NCBI GenBank assembly: GCA_035650475.1
Contig: DASRHP010000010.1
Coordinates: 1 to 64,000 of the forward strand
Length of the DNA stretch: 64,000 nt
Origin: Candidatus Binataceae bacterium
GTDB lineage: Bacteria > Desulfobacterota > Binatia > Binatales > Binataceae
Direction of reading: 5' to 3'
Part shown: positions 45,800 to 54,448 of the stretch, piece by piece
Layout: every line of letters starts with the position of its first letter
Position numbering within the stretch: position 1 is the stretch's first letter
The notes under the pieces: model-generated
The model's database searches: none
Told to the model about the DNA's origin: nothing
What the model saw: the letters and a program-made list of their open reading frames with translations, nothing else
Translations under genes and position numbers: made by a program

Positions 45800-46468
45800 A
45801 TGGCCTTCGAACACAAGATTGCGCCGTCGATCCTGTCGGCCGATTTCGCGCGGCTGGGCGAGGAGATCCGCCGCGTCGAGGAGGCCGGCGCGGACCTGAT
45901 CCACTTCGACGTGATGGACGGCCATTTCGTGCCCAACCTGTCGATCGGCGTGCCGGTGCTAAAGTCGGTGCGCAAGATTACCCGGCTCCCGCTCGACGCC
46001 CATCTGATGATCTCCGATCCCGCCCGCTACCTCGACGCTTTCGTCGAGGCCGGCGCCAACTTGATCTCGGTGCATGCCGAGGTCTGCGAAGACCTGGGCG
46101 AAATCGCCGGCCGGATCCGCGCCCTCGGCGCGCGCGCTTCGGTCGCGATCAATCCCGAGACGCCGCCCGATCGCGTGCTCGCGGCCGCCGCGCATCTGGA
46201 CATGATTCTCGTGATGAGCGTGCATCCGGGCTTCGGTGGCCAAGGCTTCATCCCCGATAGCCTCGAGAAGCTGCGCACGGTGCGGCGCGAGATTGAGCGC
46301 CGCCGGCTCGAGGTGGACATTGAGGTTGACGGCGGGATCAAGGTCGACAATATTGCGGCGGTGGCCCAAGCGGGAGCCAACGTTTTCGTCTCCGGCTCGG
46401 GGATTTTCGGCCGCGGCGACTACCGCAGGATAATCGCGGACATGCGCGAGCGCGCGGCGCGCGCCTGA
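45800..46468 (+). CDS. rpe: Ribulose-phosphate 3-epimerase
   Basis: A 222-residue TIM-barrel enzyme. Starts IAPSILSADFARLGEEI, then HFDVMDGHFVPNLSIGVPVL (catalytic Asp and metal-site His), LDAHLMISDPARYL, VMSVHPGFGGQGFIP and the phosphate-loop strand EVDGGIKVDNI. The last motif is ANVFVSGSGIFGRGDY. It interconverts ribulose-5-phosphate and xylulose-5-phosphate. It follows rsmB and precedes a tRNA gene. Confidence 0.95.
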   Translation: MAFEHKIAPSILSADFARLGEEIRRVEEAGADLIHFDVMDGHFVPNLSIGVPVLKSVRKITRLPLDAHLMISDPARYLDAFVEAGANLISVHAEVCEDLGEIAGRIRALGARASVAINPETPPDRVLAAAAHLDMILVMSVHPGFGGQGFIPDSLEKLRTVRREIERRRLEVDIEVDGGIKVDNIAAVAQAGANVFVSGSGIFGRGDYRRIIADMRERAARA

Positions 46469-46539
46469 GGCCGGCGGGTATCTCGCAATCGTCCGCGCGG
46501 CGATGCTATAAGTGTTGGCCGGTTCGGAACCGTAGCGTA

Positions 46540-46617
46540 CGGGGTGTAGCTCAGCCTGGCTAGAGCACTGCGTTCGGGACGCAGGAGTCGCTGGTTCAAA
46601 TCCAGTCACCCCGACCA
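46540..46617 (+). tRNA. tRNA-Pro (anticodon CGG)
   Basis: A complete cloverleaf of 78 bases including an encoded CCA. Acceptor stem CGGGGTG / CACCCCG is perfect. The D arm is GCTC-AGCCTGGCTA-GAGC. The anticodon arm is CTGCG-TTCGGGA-CGCAG, anticodon CGG; the variable loop is GAGTC; the T arm is GCTGG-TTCAAAT-CCAGT with one G-T pair. Discriminator A. A TATAAG box at 46507-46512 may be its promoter, and a small palindrome cggttc-g-gaaccg lies just upstream at 46520-46532. It sits between rpe and plsY. Confidence 0.97.
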
Positions 46618-46642
46618 ACTTTAGCGCGCGAAAGGCCCACCC

Positions 46643-47245
46643 TTGCTGAGCGTCGCGCTCGTTCTTCTCGCCGCTTACCTGATCGGATCGATCCCCGTCG
46701 GCGTGCTGGTTGGACGGGCGCGCGGCTTCGACCCGCGCACGGTCGGCTCGGGCAATATCGGGATGACCAACGTGGCCCGCGCCGGCGGCAAGGGCGCCGC
46801 CGCGCTGACTTTCGCCGGCGACCTGCTCAAGGGGCTGATTCCGGTTGAGGCGGCACGGATTGCAGGGTTCGCTCCCGAAGTCGTCGCGCTCACCGGACTG
46901 CTCGCCTTTGTCGGCGCGATCTGCTCGGTTTTCCTTGGGTTTAGGGGCGGCAAGGGGGTCGCGGCGTCGCTCGGAGTTTGGCTTGCGATCGCGCCCGTGC
47001 CGGTGCTGATCGCGCTTGGCGTCTTCGTCGCCGTCTTCGCGGCCTGGCGCACCGTCTCGCTCGCCTCGATATGCGCATCGATCGCGCTGCCGCCGGCCGT
47101 CGCGGCACTCGGCCTGCCGCGCCCGTACGTTGGGCTGGCGATCGTGATGACGGCGCTTGTCATCCTACGCCATCGGGAGAACATCGCGCGCCTGCTGAGA
47201 GGCGAGGAGCCAAGCGCCGCTAAGGCGCAGCTTCGACCTGAATGA
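46643..47245 (+). CDS. plsY: Glycerol-3-phosphate acyltransferase PlsY
   Basis: A 200-residue membrane enzyme that uses acyl-phosphate to acylate glycerol-3-phosphate. Three conserved motifs are visible: IGSIPVGVLVGR early, GSGNIGMTNVARAGGKG (motif 1, GSxNxGxxNxxR), GFRGGKGVAASLG (motif 2) and LRHRENIARLL at the end (motif 3). Multiple hydrophobic helices. It starts at TTG 46643 with an AAAGG 7 bases upstream. The start codon choice is moderately secure. Confidence 0.9.
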   Translation: MLSVALVLLAAYLIGSIPVGVLVGRARGFDPRTVGSGNIGMTNVARAGGKGAAALTFAGDLLKGLIPVEAARIAGFAPEVVALTGLLAFVGAICSVFLGFRGGKGVAASLGVWLAIAPVPVLIALGVFVAVFAAWRTVSLASICASIALPPAVAALGLPRPYVGLAIVMTALVILRHRENIARLLRGEEPSAAKAQLRPE

Positions 47246-47377
47246 CCCGCAACGCCAACGCCGCCGGCGATGCTGCCTCAACAGGCAGCGGTACGGACAT
47301 CGCACGGAGCGCCGGCTTGATTAGCGGCGGGCAAAATCGGCCTTGTTACGGGAGCCATCGGGCACGCGGCATGCTAG

Positions 47378-47851
<474 letters not shown>

Positions 47852-47907
47852 AACTTTGCGACACCCGTCGGGTAGGCGCTTATCGCGCGCCGCGTCCCGC
47901 GACCGCC

Positions 47908-48264
47908 TCAGTTAACGTTCTGGCGCGGTACAAACCCCTTCAGCCCCTTGAACGGACCGTCGATGACCTCGATTTCAGAGCCCTCGTCGTTACTCGATAC
48001 GATCCGTACGGGCGTGCGGTCATCGACTTCCTTGGCCGCGATGTTCTGACCGATCCCGCCCAACATCCCCATCGCGCCGCCCTCCGCCTTGAGCTTGGCC
48101 AGCTTGTCGAAGGTCGCCTGGTCAGGATAGACCTTGACCGTGTGCTCGCCGGCGTTGGCGACCAGCTTATGGCCGCATCCGGCAAGTATCAGCGCCGCCG
48201 TGAGCGCAAGTCCCAGCATCTTTAGCCGCGCGCCGCCGTTCGTTTCTGCCGTCCGATTTTTCAT
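47908..48264 (-). CDS. Small lipoprotein with an SH3-like tail
   Basis: A 118-residue lipoprotein. Signal peptide ends with ALILAGCGHKL, lipidated Cys at residue 30. The middle (VKVYPDQATFDKLAKLKAEG) is a helix, and the C-terminal part (TPVRIVSSNDEGSEIEVIDG, then PFKGLKGFVPRQNVN) resembles the small SH3-like barrel ends of bacterial envelope proteins. I cannot name a family. It converges with glnB at a distance of 56 bases. Function unknown. Confidence 0.7.
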   Translation of the reverse strand: MKNRTAETNGGARLKMLGLALTAALILAGCGHKLVANAGEHTVKVYPDQATFDKLAKLKAEGGAMGMLGGIGQNIAAKEVDDRTPVRIVSSNDEGSEIEVIDGPFKGLKGFVPRQNVN

Positions 48265-48509
48265 AGCGCTCCGAATTCCTCTTCGCCTCGCATCGATCCG
48301 CCGCAGCCGAAGCCTATGGGCGCAATATATCCCACTTTCAATCTGATCGTCAGGGTTTGCGATACAGGCCGATCGCCGGCCCCGAACTTGTGCTTACAAT
48401 TGGGGCAAATTTGCCGATCCCGACAGGGCGTGGTACGTTTCTAGGCTCACGCTGAACGGATTTTACGGCGATACGCCGCCGAGGGTGGCGAGCGCCGGCG
48501 CCAGCGACG

Positions 48510-49058
48510 ATGCGAATCGGGCTAATCTCCGACACCCATATTCCCGAGGCATGCGAACATCTGCCCGCCGCGGTGTTTGAAGCATTCAGCGGCGTCGACC
48601 TCGTGATGCATGCGGGCGACGTTTACGTCAGCCGCGTCCTCGATGAACTGGCCCGCATCGCGCCGGTCCTTGCGGCACTTGGCAACGGCGACGAGGGCCA
48701 GGGCGGCCATCGCTTCCGGCTGGAGCCCGACGAGCGCGTGCGCCTCGCGCACGTGCTCGAAGTCGAGGGCGTGCGGGTGGGGCTTGCGCATGCCTTGCCG
48801 ACGCCGGACGAGACCTCGCAGTCGGTTTTCGAGCGGGCGATGCGCGAGTATTTCGGCGGCCCGGTGGACGTCCTGGTGATGGGTCACAGCCATATTGAAG
48901 GTGTCGTGCGCTTCGGTGCGACCCTGGTGGTCAACCCGGGCAGCGCGACGTTGCCGCACAATCTGGTCGACGTCCCGGGCACCGTCGGCGTGCTCGAGAT
49001 CGGCCCGGGCGGCGCGCTCTCGGCCAAAATCATCCGGCTCGGCGGGAAGAGCGCATAG
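48510..49058 (+). CDS. Metallophosphoesterase of the YfcE/MJ0936 type
   Basis: A 182-residue phosphoesterase. Metal-site motifs are all present: GLISDTHIPEACEH, VMHAGDVYVSRVL, LAALGNGDEGQ, LAHALPTPDE and VMGHSHIEGVVRFG, with NPGSATLPHN at the end. This D-x-H / GDxx / GNxD / GHxH order is the calcineurin-like superfamily, and the length fits the YfcE group. It is likely a phosphodiesterase on small substrates, exact one unknown. Followed by glyQS 59 bases later. Confidence 0.88.
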   Translation: MRIGLISDTHIPEACEHLPAAVFEAFSGVDLVMHAGDVYVSRVLDELARIAPVLAALGNGDEGQGGHRFRLEPDERVRLAHVLEVEGVRVGLAHALPTPDETSQSVFERAMREYFGGPVDVLVMGHSHIEGVVRFGATLVVNPGSATLPHNLVDVPGTVGVLEIGPGGALSAKIIRLGGKSA

Positions 49059-49117
49059 CTGTTGCGAGGCGGCCGCCGACGTTTTGGGCCGCGGCGCTTC
49101 GCGGGAGGTATTTTCGT

Positions 49118-50473
49118 TTGTCCGGACAGAATCCACAGCAGGCGCCGGCCGCAAGCGCGGAGCGCGCGGTCACGATGGAGAAGCTGGTTAATCTCTGCAA
49201 ACGGCGCGGCATCGTCTTCCCCGCCAGCGACATCTACGGCGGGCTCGGCTCGACCTGGGACTACGGCCCGCTCGGCGTCGAGCTCAAGCGCAACGTCAAG
49301 GAGGCGTGGTGGCGCGCGATGGTGATCGGGCGCAGCGACATTGTCGGCCTCGACAGCGCCATCCTCCAGCATCCGCGCACCTGGGAAGCGTCGGGCCATC
49401 TGCAAAGCTTTACCGACCCGCTGGTCGACTGCAAAAGCTGCAAGCAGCGCTTTCGCGCCGATCACGTGGGCGGCAGTCGCTGTCCCGAATGCGGCGGCGA
49501 ACTGACCGAGGCGCGGCAGTTCAACCTCATGTTCAAGACCTTCATCGGTCCGGTCGAGGACAGCGCGAGCACGGTGTACCTGCGGCCGGAGACCGCGCAG
49601 GGCATCTTTCTCAACTTCGCCAATATCGTCGATACCCAGCGGGTCAAGCTACCCTTCGGCGTCGCCCAGATAGGCAAATCGTTCCGCAACGAAATCACTC
49701 CTGGCAACTTCATCTTCCGCACCCGCGAGTTCGAGCAGATGGAGATGGAGTTCTTCTTCAAGCCCGATCCGCAAGAGGAGAAGCGATGGTTCGACTACTG
49801 GGTCGAGCAGCGCTTCAACTGGTACACGGAGTACGGTGTGCGCCGCGAGCATCTGCGCCTGCGGCCCCATTCGACCGAAGAACTCTCGCACTACTCGCGC
49901 GGAACCACCGACGTCGAGTATCTCTACCCGTTCGGCTGGGGCGAGCTGGAGGGCATTGCCAAGCGCGGCAGCTTCGATCTCGACCAGCACGCGCAGTACA
50001 GCGGCAGGGACCTGACCTATTTCGACGAGGAGGCCAGGGCACGCTACCGGCCGTGGGTAATCGAGCCCGCCGCCGGTGTCGACCGCGCGATGCTCGCCTT
50101 TCTGCTCGATGCCTATGACGAGGATGTCGTCGAGGGCGAGGAGCGGATCGTGTTGCGGCTGGACCCGCGGCTCGCGCCGATCAAGGTCGCGGTGCTGCCG
50201 CTGCTGCGCAAAGGCGGGCAGCCGGAGAAGGCGCAGGAGGTATTGCGGATGCTCCAGCGCCATTTCCCGGCGACGTACGATCAGGCCGGCTCGATTGGCC
50301 GGCGCTACCGGCGCCAGGACGAGGTTGGCACGCCCTACGGCGTGACGATCGATCATCAGACGATGGAAGACGACACGGTAACGCTGCGCGATCGCGATTC
50401 GACCGGGCAGGTGCGCTTCAAGATCGGCGCGCTCGCGGCCGAGCTGACCGCACGCATCGGCTGGCACCGCTAA
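49118..50473 (+). CDS. glyQS: Glycine-tRNA ligase, alpha2 type
   Basis: A 451-residue class II synthetase of the dimeric type, not the alpha/beta tetramer. It has KRRGIVFPASDIYGGLGSTW at the start, a zinc-type Cys loop (LVDCKSCKQRF and RCPECGGELTEARQF), and motif 2 as PFGVAQIGKSFRNEI. Later ones are RTREFEQMEMEFFF, HYSRGTTDVEYLYPFG and GVDRAMLAFLLD (motif 3). Start is TTG at 49118, with GGGAGG about 9 bases upstream and MSGQNPQQ as N-terminus. Type and length are normal. Confidence 0.94.
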   Translation: MSGQNPQQAPAASAERAVTMEKLVNLCKRRGIVFPASDIYGGLGSTWDYGPLGVELKRNVKEAWWRAMVIGRSDIVGLDSAILQHPRTWEASGHLQSFTDPLVDCKSCKQRFRADHVGGSRCPECGGELTEARQFNLMFKTFIGPVEDSASTVYLRPETAQGIFLNFANIVDTQRVKLPFGVAQIGKSFRNEITPGNFIFRTREFEQMEMEFFFKPDPQEEKRWFDYWVEQRFNWYTEYGVRREHLRLRPHSTEELSHYSRGTTDVEYLYPFGWGELEGIAKRGSFDLDQHAQYSGRDLTYFDEEARARYRPWVIEPAAGVDRAMLAFLLDAYDEDVVEGEERIVLRLDPRLAPIKVAVLPLLRKGGQPEKAQEVLRMLQRHFPATYDQAGSIGRRYRRQDEVGTPYGVTIDHQTMEDDTVTLRDRDSTGQVRFKIGALAAELTARIGWHR

Positions 50474-50548
50474 GCCCCACGGCTGGCGCGGCGTAAAATG
50501 TGATTTTCAGGCCCCGCCATGGGCGGGTAGGGGAGCATCGGTTCCGAG

Positions 50549-53296
50549 ATGGCGCGAGTTCATCCTGAAATCTACTTTTTCGGCGCGGGCGTGGCCGAGG
50601 GACGCGCCGGGATGCGCGAGCTGCTGGGCGGCAAGGGTGCCGGCCTGCACGAGATGGCGTCGCTCAAGCTGCCGGTGCCGCCTGGCTTCACCATCTCGAC
50701 CCGCGTATGCACCTATTTCTACGCGCACGGCCGCAAGTATCCGTCCGGTCTCAAGGAGGGCGTGGCGAGGAGCGTCGCGCGGATCGAAAGGGCGCTCGGC
50801 AAGCGCTTCGGCGATCCGCACAATCCGCTGCTGGTCTCGGTCCGCTCGGGCGCGCGGGTCTCGATGCCGGGGATGATGGACACCGTCCTCAACCTCGGGC
50901 TGACAGACGAGAGCGTCAAGGGGCTGGAGGCGGCGAGCAAGAATGCGCGCTTCGCGTGGGATTCCTACCGCCGGTTCTGCCAGATGTACGGCGACGTGGT
51001 ACTCGGGCTCAAGCCCGAGGACAAGAACGCGCGCGATCCGTTCGAGGAGCTGATCGACCGCAAGAAGGCGCTGCGCGGCGTGGTCCAGGACGTCGATCTC
51101 ACCGCCGACGATTTGAAGGAGCTGGTCGGCGAGTTCCGCGACCTGATTCGCGCGCGCACGGGCCGCGACCTGCCGCAGGATCCGTGGGAACAGCTATGGG
51201 CCGCGATCGGCGCGGTGTTCGAGTCGTGGAACAACGAGCGCGCGATCGTGTACCGCCGGATCAACAACATCCCGGGCGACTGGGGCACTGCGGTCAACGT
51301 GCAGTCGATGGTCTTCGGCAACCTCGGCCCCGATTGCGCGACCGGCGTCGCCTTTACCCGTAATCCGGCCACCGGCGAGAAGGGCATCTACGGCGAGTTC
51401 CTGCCCAACGCTCAGGGCGAGGACGTCGTCGCAGGCATCCGCACTCCGCGCCAGATAAGCCTCGCCGCCGGACGCGTGTGGGCCGCCCGCAATGGCGTCA
51501 GCGAGGCGGAGCGCCGCGCGAAGCACGCCACGCTCGAGGAGAGCTTCCCGGCCGTCTATCGCGAGCTGCTGCGGGTCGCCCAGCGCCTGGAGCGCCACTT
51601 CCGCGACATGCAGGACCTCGAGTTCACCGTCGAGCGCGGCAAGCTCTACATGCTCCAGACCCGCACCGGCAAACGCACGGCCGAGGCCGCGGTGCGGGTG
51701 GCGGTCGAGATGGCCGGCGAGCGGCTGATCGACCGCGCCACCGCGCTCCTCCGCGTTGAGCCGGTCCAGCTCGAGCAGCTGCTCCATCCGCGGCTCGACC
51801 CCAACGCGCCCAAGCGCGTGCTCGCGCGCGGACTGCCGGCGTCGCCGGGCGCGGTGGCGGGGGAGGCCGTGTTCTCGGCCGACGAGGCGCTCGCCGTGAC
51901 CGCCGCCGGACGCAAGGTGATCCTGGTGCGCCAGGAGACTTCGCCGGAGGACATCCACGGGATGCAGGTGGCGGAGGGGATCCTGACCGCGCGGGGCGGG
52001 ATGACCAGCCATGCGGCGGTCGTTGCGCGCGGGATGGGCAAGTGCTGCGTGGCCGGATGCTCGGAGATCGAAATCGACTACGCCGGCGGCACGCTCAGCG
52101 CCAACGGCACGGTGATCCACCGCGGCGAGTACCTGACGCTCGACGGCACCACCGGCGAGGTTATCGAGGGGCGCGTGCCGACGGTCGAGCCGGTGATGTC
52201 GCCGTTCTTCAAGAAGTTTCTCGCGTGGGCCGACGCCGAGCGCCGCCTCGGCGTGCGCGCCAATGCCGACACCCCACACGACGCGCAGGTGGCGCGCGAG
52301 TTCGGCGCCGAGGGGATCGGGCTCTGCCGTACCGAACACATGTTCTTCGCGCCCGACCGGATCGATGCCATGCGCGAGATGATCCTGGCGAGCAACGCCG
52401 AGCAGCGCGCACGCGCGCTGGCCAAGATTGTGCCGATGCAGCGCGCCGACTTCGTCGCCATCCTGCGCGAGATGAAGGGCCTGCCGGTGACGATCCGCCT
52501 GCTCGACCCGCCGCTGCATGAGTTCCTGCCGCACCAGGACTCCGAGCTGCGCGAGTTGGCGTCCAAGATGGGCGTCAGCGCCGAGCAGCTGCGCCAGGTG
52601 CGCGACAGCCTGTTCGAGTTCAATCCGATGCTCGGCCATCGCGGCTCCCGCCTCGGCATCAGCTACCCCGAGATCTACAAGGCGCAGGCGCAGGCAATCC
52701 TGGAAGCCGCCGCCGAGCTGCGCGCGAAGGGCGTGCGTGCGATTCCCGAGATCATGCTGCCGCTCATCGGCGAACGCCGCGAGTTCGAGGTTCTGGCCTC
52801 CGAAATCCGCGAGGTGGCGCAGCATCTGGCAAGCACCAACGGAACGCGCCTGACCTTTTCAATCGGCACCATGATCGAGGTACCCCGCGCCTGCATCCAG
52901 GCCGACCAGATCGCCGCGGTCGCCGATTTCTTCTCCTTCGGCACCAACGATCTGACGCAGATGACCTACGGGCTGTCGCGTGACGATTCGGCCAAGTTTC
53001 TCGGCGACTACCTCGAACGCCACATCTACCCCGTCGATCCCTTCGCCCAGCTCGACCCCGACGGGGTCGGCGGCCTGATGAAGATCGCGATCGAGCGCGG
53101 ACGCAGGGCGAACCGCAAGCTCAAGCTCGGAATCTGCGGCGAGCACGGCGGCGATCCGGCAAGCGTCAAGCTCTGCCACCGATTGGGCCTGGATTACGTC
53201 TCATGCTCACCGTACCGCATTCCGGTCGCGCGCCTCGCCGCGGCCCAGGCTGCGATCGAGGAGCGCCGCAGCAGACGCGATTTCAAGGACGTGTGA
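50549..53296 (+). CDS. ppdK: Pyruvate, phosphate dikinase
   Basis: A 915-residue enzyme interconverting pyruvate and PEP with ATP and phosphate. N-terminal nucleotide domain: GGKGAGLHEMASLKLPVPPG and later MMDTVLNLGLTDES. The phospho-histidine is His488 in GGMTSHAAVVARGMGKCCVA. The PEP-binding C-domain contains EGIGLCRTEHMFFA, FFSFGTNDLTQMTYGLSRDD and the catalytic Cys in GICGEHGGDP. Length is a little above the usual 870-890. A TAAAAT at 50494-50499 could be its -10. It ends 11 bases from the converging pseudoprotease gene. Confidence 0.95.
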   Translation: MARVHPEIYFFGAGVAEGRAGMRELLGGKGAGLHEMASLKLPVPPGFTISTRVCTYFYAHGRKYPSGLKEGVARSVARIERALGKRFGDPHNPLLVSVRSGARVSMPGMMDTVLNLGLTDESVKGLEAASKNARFAWDSYRRFCQMYGDVVLGLKPEDKNARDPFEELIDRKKALRGVVQDVDLTADDLKELVGEFRDLIRARTGRDLPQDPWEQLWAAIGAVFESWNNERAIVYRRINNIPGDWGTAVNVQSMVFGNLGPDCATGVAFTRNPATGEKGIYGEFLPNAQGEDVVAGIRTPRQISLAAGRVWAARNGVSEAERRAKHATLEESFPAVYRELLRVAQRLERHFRDMQDLEFTVERGKLYMLQTRTGKRTAEAAVRVAVEMAGERLIDRATALLRVEPVQLEQLLHPRLDPNAPKRVLARGLPASPGAVAGEAVFSADEALAVTAAGRKVILVRQETSPEDIHGMQVAEGILTARGGMTSHAAVVARGMGKCCVAGCSEIEIDYAGGTLSANGTVIHRGEYLTLDGTTGEVIEGRVPTVEPVMSPFFKKFLAWADAERRLGVRANADTPHDAQVAREFGAEGIGLCRTEHMFFAPDRIDAMREMILASNAEQRARALAKIVPMQRADFVAILREMKGLPVTIRLLDPPLHEFLPHQDSELRELASKMGVSAEQLRQVRDSLFEFNPMLGHRGSRLGISYPEIYKAQAQAILEAAAELRAKGVRAIPEIMLPLIGERREFEVLASEIREVAQHLASTNGTRLTFSIGTMIEVPRACIQADQIAAVADFFSFGTNDLTQMTYGLSRDDSAKFLGDYLERHIYPVDPFAQLDPDGVGGLMKIAIERGRRANRKLKLGICGEHGGDPASVKLCHRLGLDYVSCSPYRIPVARLAAAQAAIEERRSRRDFKDV

Positions 53297-53307
53297 GGCG
53301 AATCAGG

Positions 53308-54216
53308 CTAGCCCAGGTAGTCCTCAACCCGGATCGCGGTAACCGGGATCGAGCGGACCTGGTTGTTGCGCAGGATCTTGAGCGTAACGGTTTCGCCCGG
53401 ACGATGGCGGTTGACGGCTTCGTAGAGGGTGCGGCGGTCGCGGATCTCGCGCTCGTCGGCGGCCAGCACCACGTCGCCCTGCCGCAGCCCGGCCTTGGCG
53501 CCCGGGCTGCCCGGCACCACGTCGGCGATCACGACGTGCTCGCGCAGCGTGTAGGAGAGCACCCCCAGCCATAACCGCGACGGCACGCTGACCCGTTTGC
53601 CGTGGCGTAACAGCTCGTCGCGGCTGCTGATAAAGCACTCGCCCGGGATCGCCAGGACCGCGCGGTTGAGATCGGCGAAGTTGAGGTACGAGACCCCAAC
53701 TATCTGTCCGCGCGAGTTGCAGATCGGGCCGCCGTTGAGCCCGATGTTGAGCGCCGAGGCGGTGACGCAGATGCAGCGCTCGAGCACGAACTCCCACGCG
53801 GCGTCGAACGGCCCGAGATAGGTGATGTGCCCCACGTCGGCGCATCGCCGCTCTCCGCCCAGGCTCGATACCATGAAGATCTGCTGGCCGAGCGAACACT
53901 CGAGCGACGAAACCGCCTGGAGGAAGGGCAGGTCGTGGCCGTCGATCTTGAGCAGCGCCAGGTTGGTCGTGAAGTCCTGCGCCACGATCGCCGCCGGCAG
54001 CTCCTGGCCGCTGGTCAGCGTGACCGACACCTGCTGCGCCCCCATCAGCATGTAGTTGACCGTGATGATGAGGCCGTCGGAGCTGACTAGGGTGCCGGTG
54101 CCGCGGCGGTCGGTACCCAGCCCGATACCGGCCGACGGATGCGAAGAGGGCACGGCCGAATGGATACCCACCGTCGCGTGCGCAACCTTCTCCAGCAAGA
54201 ACAGCGTCGCGTTCAC
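53308..54216 (-). CDS. HtrA-family serine protease homologue lacking all catalytic residues, with C-terminal PDZ
   Basis: A 302-residue protein aligning along its length to the HtrA trypsin-like domain plus one PDZ. No signal peptide is obvious (MNATLFLLEKVAHATVGIHS), so it may be cytosolic. Compared with the DegP of this window, His121 is replaced by Tyr55 (IITVNYMLMG), Asp151 by Asn85 (FTTNLALLKI), and Ser224 by Asn161 (NIGLNGGPICN). The PDZ at about residues 205-298 (LGVLSYTLREHVVIADVVPG, then LRQGDVVLAADE) keeps GLGF-like features. It is thus a probable pseudoprotease acting as a binding or scaffold protein. The frame is intact, which argues against simple decay. Confidence 0.8.
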   Translation of the reverse strand: MNATLFLLEKVAHATVGIHSAVPSSHPSAGIGLGTDRRGTGTLVSSDGLIITVNYMLMGAQQVSVTLTSGQELPAAIVAQDFTTNLALLKIDGHDLPFLQAVSSLECSLGQQIFMVSSLGGERRCADVGHITYLGPFDAAWEFVLERCICVTASALNIGLNGGPICNSRGQIVGVSYLNFADLNRAVLAIPGECFISSRDELLRHGKRVSVPSRLWLGVLSYTLREHVVIADVVPGSPGAKAGLRQGDVVLAADEREIRDRRTLYEAVNRHRPGETVTLKILRNNQVRSIPVTAIRVEDYLG

Positions 54217-54448
54217 AACTCCGCTCCGTCCGACTGCGTCTGATCGTACGCGTTATGCGCGGGACGCGCTCACACCCGGCGCGCCTGAGAGAATTTGAGC
54301 ATTGTGACGGCCCGATTCAAGCCTCGGCTCCCCCGCCGATTCACATCAAGCGGCGCCCGCTTCGGCCTCTGCTGCGCCACCCGCGCTTGACTTTTGACGT
54401 ACGGCGGGCCTACCCAACAATCCAGACGGAGCGCGCGCGGAGGTAGCG

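Noticed and set aside
51194..52825. Antisense open frame of 543 codons over ppdK
   Set aside because: Shadow of a strongly conserved gene; the translated residues show no domain.
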